From the NCBI GenBank assembly GCA_050747245.1, contig JBOGNO010000012.1, forward strand, positions 62,001-126,000: a stretch of 64,000 bases of DNA. The letters run 5' to 3'. Source of the DNA: JBOGNO01 sp050747245 (GTDB lineage Bacteria; Acidobacteriota; Terriglobia; Acidiferrales; UBA7541). Shown piece after piece: positions 1-9,164 of this stretch; position 1 is the first letter of the stretch; every line of letters begins with the position of its first letter. Under the pieces are notes generated by a model. It did no database searches and had not been told where the DNA came from. It saw only the letters and a program-made list of their open reading frames with translations. The position numbers and the translations under genes are program-made.

Positions 1-1
1 A

Positions 2-865
2 CATTTCGAGCCGAGTCGCGCGAAATTTCAGATTGAAGGAAACGTTTATGCGCTCGTTGCGCCGGGCGCGGCGGCGTACTCGCGTAAGCAGTTGGACGAA
101 CTCACGGAACTTGCGAAACAGGCAGGCGCGCGCGCGCTTTACTCTGTGAAAGTCACAAATGAAGGAGTGAGTTCAGCGCTCGAGAAGACTCTCGGCGCGG
201 AAGCGGTGAAGAAAATTGTGGCCGCGACAGGAGCGAAGCCGGGCGAGCTGATCCTCGCGGTCGCGGCGCAGAGGCACGTTAAGGGCGTGGACAATTCCGC
301 GTTCGTCGCGGGGCAATTGCGGCTGCGGCTGGGAGATCAACTCAATTTGATTGATCGCAGCCGCTGGGAATTCGCGTGGATCACGGGCTTCGCGCTCTTC
401 GAGTGGAGCGAGACGGACAAACGCTGGGTGAGCGCGCAACATCCGTTCACGGGAATCGTCGAAGAGGACCTCGACAAGCTCGAATCCGAGCCGTGGAAGT
501 GCCGTTCGAAAGGCTACGACTTGGTGCTGAACGGCATCGAGCTTGGCTCCGGCAGCATTCGGATTCACCGGCAGGATGTTCAGGAGCGCATGTTTCGCGC
601 GCTGGGCTTGAGCGAAGAACAGCTGCGGCAGCGTTTCGGATTTTTTCTCGACGCGCTCACTTATGGGACTCCGCCGCACGGCGGAATCGCGCTCGGAATC
701 GACCGCATTGTCATGCTTCTCGCGGGCGAGACATCCATTCGCGAAGTCATCGCGTTCCCGAAAACCACCGCCGCTCAGGATTTGATGGCCGATTCGCCGT
801 CGAGCGTGAGCGCCGATCAATTGGAAGAACTGGGGATATCAGTGAAACCGTCAAAAAAGATCTAG
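2..865 (+). CDS. aspS: Aspartyl-tRNA synthetase, C-terminal part (5' end outside window)
   Basis: The enzyme charges tRNA-Asp (or tRNA-Asp and tRNA-Asn) with aspartate in the cytoplasm. The reading frame is open from base 2, so the gene starts before the window. What is seen is the end of the bacterial-type GAD insertion domain (ALYSVKV...), the conserved stretch RWEFAWITGFALFEW, then HPFTG and the class II motif 3 region GIALGIDRIVMLL, followed by the usual C-terminal REVIAFPKT. Any internal start such as the TTG at 92 is an artefact of truncation. It is followed 33 bases later by a small membrane protein and then mutL and cmk on the same strand, so co-transcription is possible. The tRNA specificity cannot be decided from this fragment. 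Family assignment is very secure. Confidence 0.97.
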   Translation, partial: HFEPSRAKFQIEGNVYALVAPGAAAYSRKQLDELTELAKQAGARALYSVKVTNEGVSSALEKTLGAEAVKKIVAATGAKPGELILAVAAQRHVKGVDNSAFVAGQLRLRLGDQLNLIDRSRWEFAWITGFALFEWSETDKRWVSAQHPFTGIVEEDLDKLESEPWKCRSKGYDLVLNGIELGSGSIRIHRQDVQERMFRALGLSEEQLRQRFGFFLDALTYGTPPHGGIALGIDRIVMLLAGETSIREVIAFPKTTAAQDLMADSPSSVSADQLEELGISVKPSKKI

Positions 866-897
866 AGATCTTCTTTGCGCTGCGGGCGTGAGGCGTC

Positions 898-1137
898 ATG
901 TTTGAATTATCGGGACCGGGACTCGCTGAAAGAGACATAAGTAAGAGGTATCTCGCCGTGTGTGTGACTGCGGCAATTCTGCTGGCTTCGGTGGCTGCGA
1001 TACTTTGGTTTTTTTTCCGCTGGGCTCTTTGGCTGGCCATACCTTTGAGCTTGATCGTGCTGGCGATGGGCCTTGCCGCTACATTCTGGATTGTCGGCCG
1101 AATTCTGCCGAAAAAGATTCCGACGGCGCGATCGTAA
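898..1137 (+). CDS. Small two-helix membrane protein, unknown function
   Basis: A 79-residue protein with two hydrophobic segments at about residues 20-42 (VCVTAAILLASVAAILWFFF) and 46-68, separated by a very short turn, and a basic C-terminus (GRILPKKIPTARS). It is probably an inner-membrane hairpin. The ATG at 898 follows a weak GAGG-like ribosome site. It sits between aspS and mutL on the same strand with short gaps, so it may be carried in the same transcript. I do not recognise a family. The main alternative is that it is a chance open frame, but the clean membrane-hairpin composition argues for a real gene. Confidence 0.5.
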   Translation: MFELSGPGLAERDISKRYLAVCVTAAILLASVAAILWFFFRWALWLAIPLSLIVLAMGLAATFWIVGRILPKKIPTARS

Positions 1138-1193
1138 GAGATGGGTATTTATTCAGGACGCATCTGTGATTTGATACTGACGAGCATTCTTTG

Positions 1194-3119
1194 ATGTCCC
1201 GCATACGAATACTACCGGAAAACGTCGCGAACAAAATCGCCGCGGGCGAAGCGATCGAGCGCCCGGCATCGGTGGTGAAGGAGCTACTCGAAAATTCGCT
1301 CGACGCCGGGGCGCGCACGATTCGCGTGGAAGTGGAATCGGGCGGCAAACGACTGGTGCGCGTCACAGACGACGGCTCTGGTATGGGGCACGACGACGCG
1401 CTGCTGGCTTTCGAGCGCCACGCGACTTCGAAGCTGCGCACGGCGGACGATTTGCTTTCCATCGCGACGCTGGGATTTCGCGGGGAAGCGCTGCCTTCGA
1501 TTGCGGCCGTTTCGCGGCTGGTGCTGGAAACGCGCGCGACGGAAGAGGAGCAGGGAACGCGCATCGAATTCGCGGGCGGCAAACTCCTGAGCGTGAAGCC
1601 TGCAGGCGCGCCGGTGGGCACGTCCATCAGCGTGGGAGACATTTTTTATTGCGTGCCGGCGCGTCGAAAATTTCTGAAGTCGGAAACGACGGAGCTGGGG
1701 CACATTGCTTCGCTCGTCACGCACTACGCGCTGGCGCATCCCGACCGGCAATTCGTGCTGAAAACTCCGAGCCAGGAAATCCTGAACGTAGCGCCCACGG
1801 AACAGCTTGCGGACCGCGTGTATCAAGTCTTCGGGCGGGCCGCGCTGGACGAGCTCCTCGAAATTCCCCGCGTGACAGCGCCCGTTCGCGCTGCGATCAC
1901 CGAGCCGGCGTTCGAAGAGAGCGAAGAAGCCGGGCAACTTGGGATTTCGGGATTCACTTCGCGCCCCGAGGTGCAACGCACGAATCGCAACGGAATTTAT
2001 ATTTTTGTGAACCGGCGGCTGGTGCGCGACCGGCTGATTCTCCACGCCATCGGCGAAGCGTACCGCAACATCATGCCGCCGAATCTTTTTCCCGCCGTGC
2101 TGCTTTTCCTGGAAGTGCCGTACGAAGAAGTGGACGTGAACGTGCATCCTTCGAAAATTGAAGTGCGCTTCCGGCACCCTTCGTTCCTTCACGATTTCAC
2201 TCGCGATGCAATTCGCCAAGCGCTGAGCCACGCGCGACCGATTCCCGGGTTTCCTGCCGCGCGGCCTACGGCAGAAGCGATGGCAGCGCAGGCGGCGGGC
2301 GCCGCTGCGGGCGGGTTCGCAGGGCCGCCGCGAGCAGTGATTCCCGCTGCAGTTGCATCGAGCGCGACGCTCGTGGAGGGATTCGAGCTTTCGGGCGCTC
2401 CCGACCGGCCGCTGCCGCAGCGATTTGAATTCGATTCCGCCAAAGCGATAGAGCTGGGAGGCTTGGCTGCGGCGCCTGCTTCGACAGCGGCAACAGCGAC
2501 GGCGCAGGAAGTTCCCGCGGCGCTTCCGAAGCCGGAAGAAATCTCAAACCTCAAGCCGCTGGGGCAGGTGAGCAACAGCTTTATCGTGGCCGTGAACGAC
2601 GAAGGATTGTGGATCATTGATCAGCACGTGGCGCACGAACGCGTGCTCTTCGAACAGCACCTGCGCGCGCGGCGTGAGGGTCCGGTGGGCGGGCAACGAC
2701 TGCTGCTGCCTCCAGTGGCGGAGCTTTCGCCCGCGCAACTGGCGGTCTTCGACCAAATTGCGGAGGAATTGCGCGCCAATGGATTCGAGGTCGAGCCAAT
2801 GGGCGCGCGCAGCGTGGCCATCCAGGCCGCGCCGGCGGGAATTTCGACAGGCGACGCGGAAAAACTGCTGCAGGAAATCCTCGACGGCATCGCGCGCGAG
2901 AATCAGGCGATTTCCCTGGACTCGCTGCAAGCAAAAATTGCGGCTTCAACTTCGTGCCATGCGGCAATCAAGGTGAATACTCCGCTGGACCGGCAAAAAA
3001 TGGAATGGCTGCTTGCCGAACTGGCGCAGACGGAATATCCCATGAGCTGCCCGCACGGACGGCCGATCGTGCTGCGCTATTCGCTGCGCGAAATCGAACG
3101 CGCGTTCAAGCGCATTTGA
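1194..3119 (+). CDS. mutL: DNA mismatch repair protein MutL (endonuclease type)
   Basis: MutL couples MutS mismatch recognition to downstream repair. The N-terminal GHKL ATPase is clear: NKIAAGEAIERP, ELLENSLDAGA, DDGSGM and GFRGEAL. A long Ala/Pro-rich linker (roughly residues 350-450) precedes the C-terminal dimerisation/nuclease domain. That domain has DQHVAHERVLFE near residue 476, matching the DQHA(X)2E(X)4E endonuclease motif except Ala to Val, plus SCHAAIK and SCPHGRP, which correspond to the metal-site motifs of endonuclease-competent MutL. I chose the ATG at 1194; a TTG immediately before it (1191) is also in frame. About 641 residues is normal. cmk begins 8 bases after the stop, so the two are likely co-transcribed. 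Confidence 0.97.
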   Translation: MSRIRILPENVANKIAAGEAIERPASVVKELLENSLDAGARTIRVEVESGGKRLVRVTDDGSGMGHDDALLAFERHATSKLRTADDLLSIATLGFRGEALPSIAAVSRLVLETRATEEEQGTRIEFAGGKLLSVKPAGAPVGTSISVGDIFYCVPARRKFLKSETTELGHIASLVTHYALAHPDRQFVLKTPSQEILNVAPTEQLADRVYQVFGRAALDELLEIPRVTAPVRAAITEPAFEESEEAGQLGISGFTSRPEVQRTNRNGIYIFVNRRLVRDRLILHAIGEAYRNIMPPNLFPAVLLFLEVPYEEVDVNVHPSKIEVRFRHPSFLHDFTRDAIRQALSHARPIPGFPAARPTAEAMAAQAAGAAAGGFAGPPRAVIPAAVASSATLVEGFELSGAPDRPLPQRFEFDSAKAIELGGLAAAPASTAATATAQEVPAALPKPEEISNLKPLGQVSNSFIVAVNDEGLWIIDQHVAHERVLFEQHLRARREGPVGGQRLLLPPVAELSPAQLAVFDQIAEELRANGFEVEPMGARSVAIQAAPAGISTGDAEKLLQEILDGIARENQAISLDSLQAKIAASTSCHAAIKVNTPLDRQKMEWLLAELAQTEYPMSCPHGRPIVLRYSLREIERAFKRI

Positions 3120-3127
3120 CGAGAGCG

Positions 3128-3829
3128 ATGCGCAAACTGGTGATCGCGATCGATGGGCCGGTGGGATCGGGGAAGAGCACTGTGGCGCGGCGCGTGGCGG
3201 AACTGCTGGGCTACGTCTACGTGGACACGGGAGCGATGTACCGCGCGCTGGCGCTCAAAGCGCTGCGCAAGGGAATCGCTTTCGACGATGCCGAGGCGCT
3301 CGTAGCGATGACGGAAAAGGTGCGCGTGGATCTAGTCACGAGTGAAGCAGGCCCGCGCGTTATGCTGGACGGAGAAGACGTGACGGCGGAGATTCGCGGG
3401 CCGGAAGCATCGCTGGCCGCTTCGAAGATTGCCGTGGTTCCGGGAGTGCGGCGAGTGCTGGTGGCCGAGCAGAGGCGAACAGGGTCGCGCGGCGGGATCG
3501 TGATGGAAGGCCGCGACATCGGCACGGTGGTTTTCCCGGACGCGGACTTGAAAATTTACCTCACGGCCTCAGCGGAGGTGCGAGCGGAGCGGCGCTGGCG
3601 CGAGCTGCGCGAAAAAGGCGAAGCGGTGACGCTGGAGAAGACGCTCGATGAAGTGCGCGAGCGCGACCGGCGCGACCGCGAGCGCGAAACTTCACCGCTC
3701 GTCCGCGCCGCCGATGCTGTTCTGGTGGATAGCTCGGCGATGGACGCCGAAGAGGTCGCGCGCCTCGTGGTGATGCTCGCGACGGAAAAAACGAAAGCTG
3801 ACATGAAGACCGGCAGCAGCGGCGCTTAG
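3128..3829 (+). CDS. cmk: Cytidylate kinase
   Basis: Phosphorylates CMP and dCMP to the diphosphates using ATP. The 233-residue protein opens with the P-loop GPVGSGKST at residues 10-18, followed by the conserved YVDTGAMYRA and the CMP-binding EGRDIGTVVFPDA. Then come the arginine-rich RDRRDRERETSPL lid segment and LVDSSAMDAEEV. The open frame extends upstream into mutL, but the family's normal N-terminus (MRKLVIAIDGP) fits the ATG at 3128, 8 bases after the mutL stop. It converges with rho, which ends at 3914; no convincing terminator hairpin was seen in the 84 bases between. Confidence 0.96.
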   Translation: MRKLVIAIDGPVGSGKSTVARRVAELLGYVYVDTGAMYRALALKALRKGIAFDDAEALVAMTEKVRVDLVTSEAGPRVMLDGEDVTAEIRGPEASLAASKIAVVPGVRRVLVAEQRRTGSRGGIVMEGRDIGTVVFPDADLKIYLTASAEVRAERRWRELREKGEAVTLEKTLDEVRERDRRDRERETSPLVRAADAVLVDSSAMDAEEVARLVVMLATEKTKADMKTGSSGA

Positions 3830-3913
3830 ATTACCGAAAGTCCGCAGGGATGATTTTACACGCGCGGCGCTGCGACGCGAACCCTGCTGCTTCGGCTATT
3901 CGTGAAGTTCCGA

Positions 3914-5173
3914 TTACGCCGGGCTGGACATCGAGCCGAGGAATTCCGCGTTGTTTTTCGCCTTGGTAAGGCGGCCCAAGAGTAGTTCCATCGCTTCCAC
4001 AGTTGACAGCGGACTCAGCACCTTTCGCAGCACCCAGATGCGGTTCAATTCATCCGCCGGGAGGAGCAGCTCGTCCTTGCGCGTGCCCGAACGGTTGATA
4101 TCAATGCTGGGAAAGATGCGCTTGTCCACGAGGCGCCGGTCGAGATTGATTTCCATGTTGCCGGTGCCCTTGAACTCCTCGAAGATGACGTCGTCCATGC
4201 GGCTGCCGGTGTCAATGAGGGCCGTGGCCATGATGGTGAGCGAGCCACCCTCCTCGATATTGCGCGCGGCAGCAAAAAATCTGCGCGGTCGCTGTAGAGC
4301 GTTGGCATCAATACCGCCGGAGAGCACCTTTCCAGAAGGTGGAGTGACAGCATTGTATGCGCGGCCGAGGCGCGTGAGCGAATCCAGCAAGATGACGACG
4401 TCGCGTTTGTGCTCGACGAGACGCTTGGCCTTTTCAAGAACCATTTCGGCCACCTGGATATGACGCTGCGGCGGCTCATCGAACGTGGAGCTGATGACCT
4501 CGCCTTTCACCGTGCGCTGCATATCAGTAACTTCTTCGGGGCGTTCGTCAATGAGCAGGACGATGAGCGCAATTTCGGGCTGGTTTGTGGTGATGGAATT
4601 GGCGATGGACTGCAGCATCATCGTCTTTCCCGTGCGCGGAGGGGCGACGATCAAGCCGCGCTGGCCCTTGCCGATGGGGCAGAGCATGTCAAGGACACGT
4701 CCCGTGAGATTCTCACGAGTGGTCTCGAGGCGGATGCGATCCTGCGGGTAAAGCGGTGTGAGGTTATCGAAGAATATTTTGTTTCGCGCGACTTCCGGGT
4801 CTTCGAAGTTGACGGCTTCGACCTTGATGAGGGCGAAATAGCGCTCGCCGTCCTTGGGCGGACGGACTTGGCCGGACACGGTATCGCCCGTGCGCAGATC
4901 GAACTTGCGGATTTGCGAAGGTGAAACGTAAATGTCATCGGGCCCGGGCAGATAGTTGTACTCCGGCGCGCGGAGAAAGCCGAACCCGTCGGGCAGACAT
5001 TCGAGGACGCCTTCGGAGAAAATCAGGCCATTCTTTTCGGTCTGCGCGCGGAGAATCTGGAAGATCAGCTCCTGCTTGCGCATGCCGCTGGCGCCGGGGA
5101 TGTTCAATTCCTTGGCGATCTTTGCCAAATCGGTGATGTTTCTATCTTTGAGTTCTGCAAGACTGACGCTCAT
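3914..5173 (-). CDS. rho: Transcription termination factor Rho
   Basis: Rho is the hexameric RNA-dependent ATPase/helicase that ends transcription. The 419-residue protein has the Rho N-terminal helix-extended-loop (SLAELKDRNITDLAKIAKEL), and the cold-shock-like RNA-binding domain with GFGFLR at residues 63-68. The RecA-like ATPase has Walker A APPRTGKT at 177-184 and ILLDSLTRLGRAYN downstream. The Q-loop region SGGIDANALQRPRRFF and the C-terminal NAEFLGSM are typical. There is no long N-terminal insertion of the actinobacterial kind. The ATG at 5173 gives the standard N-terminus. It lies 178 bases downstream of lon on the same strand, so it may have its own promoter in that gap; none was clear. 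Confidence 0.97.
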   Translation of the reverse strand: MSVSLAELKDRNITDLAKIAKELNIPGASGMRKQELIFQILRAQTEKNGLIFSEGVLECLPDGFGFLRAPEYNYLPGPDDIYVSPSQIRKFDLRTGDTVSGQVRPPKDGERYFALIKVEAVNFEDPEVARNKIFFDNLTPLYPQDRIRLETTRENLTGRVLDMLCPIGKGQRGLIVAPPRTGKTMMLQSIANSITTNQPEIALIVLLIDERPEEVTDMQRTVKGEVISSTFDEPPQRHIQVAEMVLEKAKRLVEHKRDVVILLDSLTRLGRAYNAVTPPSGKVLSGGIDANALQRPRRFFAAARNIEEGGSLTIMATALIDTGSRMDDVIFEEFKGTGNMEINLDRRLVDKRIFPSIDINRSGTRKDELLLPADELNRIWVLRKVLSPLSTVEAMELLLGRLTKAKNNAEFLGSMSSPA

Positions 5174-5351
5174 CTTTCACTTTCCTTTTTCTAATTGTGA
5201 ATTGAATGGATTTGTTGATGGACTCCGGGCAGATGATTTGCTGCACGGGCCGGAAAAATCCGCAAGATTCGCACTGCTGAATCCCCGGACGGTACGATTG
5301 CCAAACCAGAACAGCGCACGCAGCGTCCCGTGTGGGCAGGACGCCGGAACT

Positions 5352-7760
5352 TCAGTTGGTCAATTTGCTGTCCCGTGAGGCGTCTGAACTAAACTCGGGC
5401 GCAACCTCGGAGACCGGCGAGAGCGTCCCAACAGGCAATGGCCGCTCAAGGGCGATCGCCAGAACTTCATCCATGGTCTCCACGAATTTAATAGCCATCA
5501 CTGCCTGAATCTCCGGCGGAATTTCCGCCAGATCCTTCTCATTGTCCTTAGACAAAATGACGGTGCGCAGACCGAGCCGGTGCGCGGCGAGCAGCTTCTC
5601 CTTCACGCCGCCAATGGGCAGAACTTTTCCGCGCAAGGTGATTTCACCAGTCATAGCCACATCGCAGTGCACGGGAATTTTGGTGAGCGCGCTGGCGATG
5701 GCGGTGCAAATGGTAATTCCAGCCGAAGGCCCGTCCTTGGGAATGGCGCCCTCGGGCACGTGAAGATGAATATCGAGATGGCGGTAAAAATCCTTGGGCA
5801 GGCCGAAGAGCCCGCTGCGCGAGCGGATATAGCTCATTCCCGCCTGGGCCGATTCCTGCATGACGTCGCCGAGCTTACCAGTAAGAGTCAGCCGGCCCTT
5901 GCCCTCCATGAGCGTGACTTCGGTGGAGAGGACCTGTCCGCCGACTTCCGTCCACGCGAGACCTACGGCCAGGCCGACTTCATTTTTCTTCTCCGCCCAA
6001 AGTTCGCGGAACTTGATGACGCCGAGATAATCCCGAGCGTTTTCTGGCGTAATCTCAACGTGAAGTTGCTTACCCTCTGTCACCACCTTGCGGGCGACCT
6101 TGCGGCCGACGTTGGCAAGTTCGCGATCCAAGTTGCGCACGCCTGCTTCGTGCGTGTAATGGCGGACGATGTGGGTCAGGGCTTCGTCATTGAAGGTGAG
6201 ATTCTGCTCAGATAGCCCAGTGGCTTCGCGCTGCTTTCGAACCAGAAAGCGCTTAGCAATCTGAATTTTCTCTTGCTCCGTGTAGCCGGGAAGTCGCAGC
6301 ACTTCCATGCGGTCCTGAAGGGGTTGGGGAATCGTGTGCAGGACGTTCGCGGTGCAGATAAACATGACCTTGGAGAGATCATATTCCACGTCGAGGTAGT
6401 GATCGGTGAAGGCGTGGTTGAGCTCGGGATCCAGAACTTCCATGAGCGCCGCAGAAGGATCGCCACGGAAGTCCATGGACATCTTGTCCACTTCATCGAG
6501 GACGAAGACGGGGTTCGTGGTTCCCGCCTTGCGCATCAATTGAATGATCTGGCCGGGGAGCGCGCCGATATAAGTGCGCCGGTGGCCGCGGATTTCGGCT
6601 TCATCGCGCACCCCTCCAAGCGACACGCGCACGAATTTGCGGCCCGTGGCCCTCCCGATGGACATCGCGAGCGAGGTCTTGCCAACTCCCGGAGGCCCCA
6701 AGAAGCAGAGGATCGAGCCTTTGGGGTTTTTCACAAGCTGACGGACCGCGAGATATTCGAGGATGCGCTCCTTGATTTTTTCCAGCCCGAAATGGTCTTC
6801 CGAGAGAATGGTCTCCGCGCGCTTGATATCGCGGATTTCCTTCGAGCGCTTTTTCCATGGCACGGAAATGAGCCAGTCCAAGTAGTTCCGCGAGACAGTG
6901 GACTCCGCGGACATCGGCGGCATCATTTCGAGGCGCTTGAGTTCCTGCAGTGCTTTCTCCTGCACCTCTGCCGACATGCCAGCAGATTCAATTTTCTTCT
7001 TAAGCTGCTCAATCTCGCTGGCCTCACCGCGCCCAAGTTCCTTCTGGATGGCTTTGAGTTTTTCGTTGAGGTAGTACTCTTTTTGTGCACGCTCCATCTG
7101 GCGCTTGACGCGCGAATTGATGCTGCGGTCCACGTTCAGCTTTTCAATTTCAACTTCGAGAATCTCTCCCACGCGATTCAGGCGCTCGAGAGGTTCGATC
7201 ACTTCGAGGAGTTCCTGTTTTTCGTCGATGGGGATTTGCAGATTGGCGGCGATGGCATCGGAAAGCTTGGCAGGATCATCCACGCGCACCGCAGCAATCA
7301 TGGTGTCGTAGTTAAGGCTTTGCGAGAGCTTCACGTATTGTTCGAACAGGGAAGTCACGCGGGTGGAGGCTTGCTCGAATTGCGGAGAAGGTTCCGTTTT
7401 AGCGGGAAAAAGCCGCAATGTGGCGCGAAAAAATCCTTCTTCGTTGGTGACTTGAACAACTTTGGCCCTTTCGACACCTTCGACCAGGACTTTAATATTT
7501 CCGTCGGGCAGCCGCACACTTTGCACAATGTTGGCGAGGGTACCGACCTGATAGATTTCTTCGGGTTTGGGGTCGTCCACCGAAGCGTCGTGCTGCGTGG
7601 CGAGGAAAATTTTCTTGTCGCCTGCGAGGGCCTCTTCAAGAGCGCGCACGGAAGCTTCCCGACCAACGATGAACGGCTGCATCATTTGCGGAAAAATAAC
7701 CATTTCCCGCACCGGCATCATGGGCACGCGCTTCAAATCGAGTTTTTCGCGACTGAACAA
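5352..7760 (-). CDS. lon: ATP-dependent protease Lon
   Basis: Lon is a soluble AAA+ serine protease that removes damaged and regulatory proteins. The 802-residue protein has the N-terminal substrate domain (MMPVREMVIFPQMMQPFIVGRE), a coiled central part and Walker A GPPGVGKT at 355-362. Walker B is FVLDEVDK near 419-426. The protease domain carries catalytic Ser679 in PKDGPSAG and Lys720 in IGGVKEK. The start is a TTG at 7760, supported by a GGAG ribosome site five bases upstream that overlaps the end of clpX. It is the last gene of the tig-clpP-clpX-lon row, with a 22-base gap from clpX, so coupled expression is likely. Length and motifs are intact. Confidence 0.97.
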   Translation of the reverse strand: MFSREKLDLKRVPMMPVREMVIFPQMMQPFIVGREASVRALEEALAGDKKIFLATQHDASVDDPKPEEIYQVGTLANIVQSVRLPDGNIKVLVEGVERAKVVQVTNEEGFFRATLRLFPAKTEPSPQFEQASTRVTSLFEQYVKLSQSLNYDTMIAAVRVDDPAKLSDAIAANLQIPIDEKQELLEVIEPLERLNRVGEILEVEIEKLNVDRSINSRVKRQMERAQKEYYLNEKLKAIQKELGRGEASEIEQLKKKIESAGMSAEVQEKALQELKRLEMMPPMSAESTVSRNYLDWLISVPWKKRSKEIRDIKRAETILSEDHFGLEKIKERILEYLAVRQLVKNPKGSILCFLGPPGVGKTSLAMSIGRATGRKFVRVSLGGVRDEAEIRGHRRTYIGALPGQIIQLMRKAGTTNPVFVLDEVDKMSMDFRGDPSAALMEVLDPELNHAFTDHYLDVEYDLSKVMFICTANVLHTIPQPLQDRMEVLRLPGYTEQEKIQIAKRFLVRKQREATGLSEQNLTFNDEALTHIVRHYTHEAGVRNLDRELANVGRKVARKVVTEGKQLHVEITPENARDYLGVIKFRELWAEKKNEVGLAVGLAWTEVGGQVLSTEVTLMEGKGRLTLTGKLGDVMQESAQAGMSYIRSRSGLFGLPKDFYRHLDIHLHVPEGAIPKDGPSAGITICTAIASALTKIPVHCDVAMTGEITLRGKVLPIGGVKEKLLAAHRLGLRTVILSKDNEKDLAEIPPEIQAVMAIKFVETMDEVLAIALERPLPVGTLSPVSEVAPEFSSDASRDSKLTN

Positions 7761-7782
7761 AACGTCTCCGGGTGTTGGGATT

Positions 7783-9087
7783 TCAGCCTGCCTTCTCGAG
7801 CAGCGTCCAATTGATTTCGCGCCCCTTCACCATCTCGGCAGTGACGATAAAATCGCGCATCTTGCGCTGCGCCGGGAGGTGATACATCACCTCCAGCATG
7901 AGGTCCTCAAGAATCATGCGCAGGCCGCGCGCTCCCACTTTTCGCTGCAACGCAAGCTCAGCAACCGTTTCCATGGCATCGTCCGTAAATCGCAGGCGCA
8001 CATTTTCAAATTCGAAGAGCCGCTGGTATTGCTTGATGAGAGCGTTCTTGGGTTCGGTCAGAATACGCATCAGCGCCGACTTATCCAGATCGCTCAATAC
8101 CCCCACGACAGGAAGGCGTCCAACAAATTCTGGAATCAGGCCATAACGAATGAGGTCGGTTGGCTGCACCTGCTCAAGAAGCTCCATATTGCGTCGGCTG
8201 GGCGTGACCGGCTGCGAATCCGCGTGGAATCCGAGGGACTTCTGCCCGATGCGGCGCTCGACCACTTTTTCCAGGCCTACAAAAGCACCGCCGCAGATGA
8301 AAAGAATATTCGTGGTGTCTACAGGGGTGAATTCCTGGTGCGGATGTTTTCTTCCACCCTGAGGAGGAACGTTTGCTACCGTGCCTTCGAGGATTTTCAG
8401 CAGTGCCTGCTGAACACCCTCGCCGGAAACATCGCGAGTGATTGACGGGTTCTCATCCTTCTTCGAAATTTTGTCGATTTCGTCGATGTAGATGATGCCT
8501 TGCTGGGCGCGGGTCACGTCACCATCAGCGTTCTGCAGGAGCTTAAGAATTATGTTCTCAACATCCTCGCCGACATAGCCAGCCTCGGTAAGGGTAGTCG
8601 CGTCCACGATGGCAAACGGAACTTCCAGCATCCGGGAAAGGGTTTGCGCAAGTAGAGTCTTGCCCGTCCCTGTCGGCCCGATCAGCAGGATGTTCGACTT
8701 CGTGAGCTCCACGTCGCCCGGCTGACGGTTCAAGAAGATGCGTTTGTAGTGGTTGTACACGGCGACCGCAAGCTTCTTTTTCGTTTTGTCCTGACCAATT
8801 ACGTAGCCGTCGAGAAAAGTCTTGATCTCCGGCGGACGGGGCAGCCTGCGGTTTGCCGGGCTGGCCTGCTCGCGTTTTTCATCCTCCAGAATCTGCTGGC
8901 AGACGCTGACGCATTCATTACAGATATAAGAGCGCTGATATTCCGAAGGCGAGCTGATGAGCTTCTCCACCTGCTCCTGAGTTTTGTGGCAAAAGGAGCA
9001 GCGCAGTGGGTCTTCTGGTGTAAATTTCCTCACGTTGCTGTTTGCCTCCGGATCCGTCGTTCCCGCACCTTGCGGGATTACTCCCAT
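7783..9087 (-). CDS. clpX: ClpXP protease ATPase subunit ClpX
   Basis: ClpX is the hexameric unfoldase that feeds tagged proteins to ClpP. The 434-residue protein has the N-terminal zinc-binding domain with cysteines in CSFC (30, 33) and CNEC (56, 59). The spacing between the pairs is a few residues longer than in E. coli because of a PSEYQRS insertion. Walker A GPTGTGKT lies at 137-144 and Walker B is IIYIDEIDK. The AAA+ sensor regions and the GARGLRMILED segment are present. The ATG at 9087 gives a roughly 20-residue N-terminal lead with no strong ribosome site. It lies between clpP (77-base gap) and lon (22-base gap) on the same strand, the classic proteostasis order. Confidence 0.97.
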   Translation of the reverse strand: MGVIPQGAGTTDPEANSNVRKFTPEDPLRCSFCHKTQEQVEKLISSPSEYQRSYICNECVSVCQQILEDEKREQASPANRRLPRPPEIKTFLDGYVIGQDKTKKKLAVAVYNHYKRIFLNRQPGDVELTKSNILLIGPTGTGKTLLAQTLSRMLEVPFAIVDATTLTEAGYVGEDVENIILKLLQNADGDVTRAQQGIIYIDEIDKISKKDENPSITRDVSGEGVQQALLKILEGTVANVPPQGGRKHPHQEFTPVDTTNILFICGGAFVGLEKVVERRIGQKSLGFHADSQPVTPSRRNMELLEQVQPTDLIRYGLIPEFVGRLPVVGVLSDLDKSALMRILTEPKNALIKQYQRLFEFENVRLRFTDDAMETVAELALQRKVGARGLRMILEDLMLEVMYHLPAQRKMRDFIVTAEMVKGREINWTLLEKAG

Positions 9088-9164
9088 CTTAGGGCGACAG
9101 GGGACCGCCGGTTTTCTCTACATCCCTTTCATTACTAACTGATTGGAACGCGTCTCGCGCCCGA

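Noticed and set aside
3830..3913. Terminator between cmk and rho
   Set aside because: No stem with a following T tract on either strand.
6273..7814. A 513-codon open frame on the + strand across lon
   Set aside because: Antisense to Lon, whose motifs are complete; the product has shadow-like composition.
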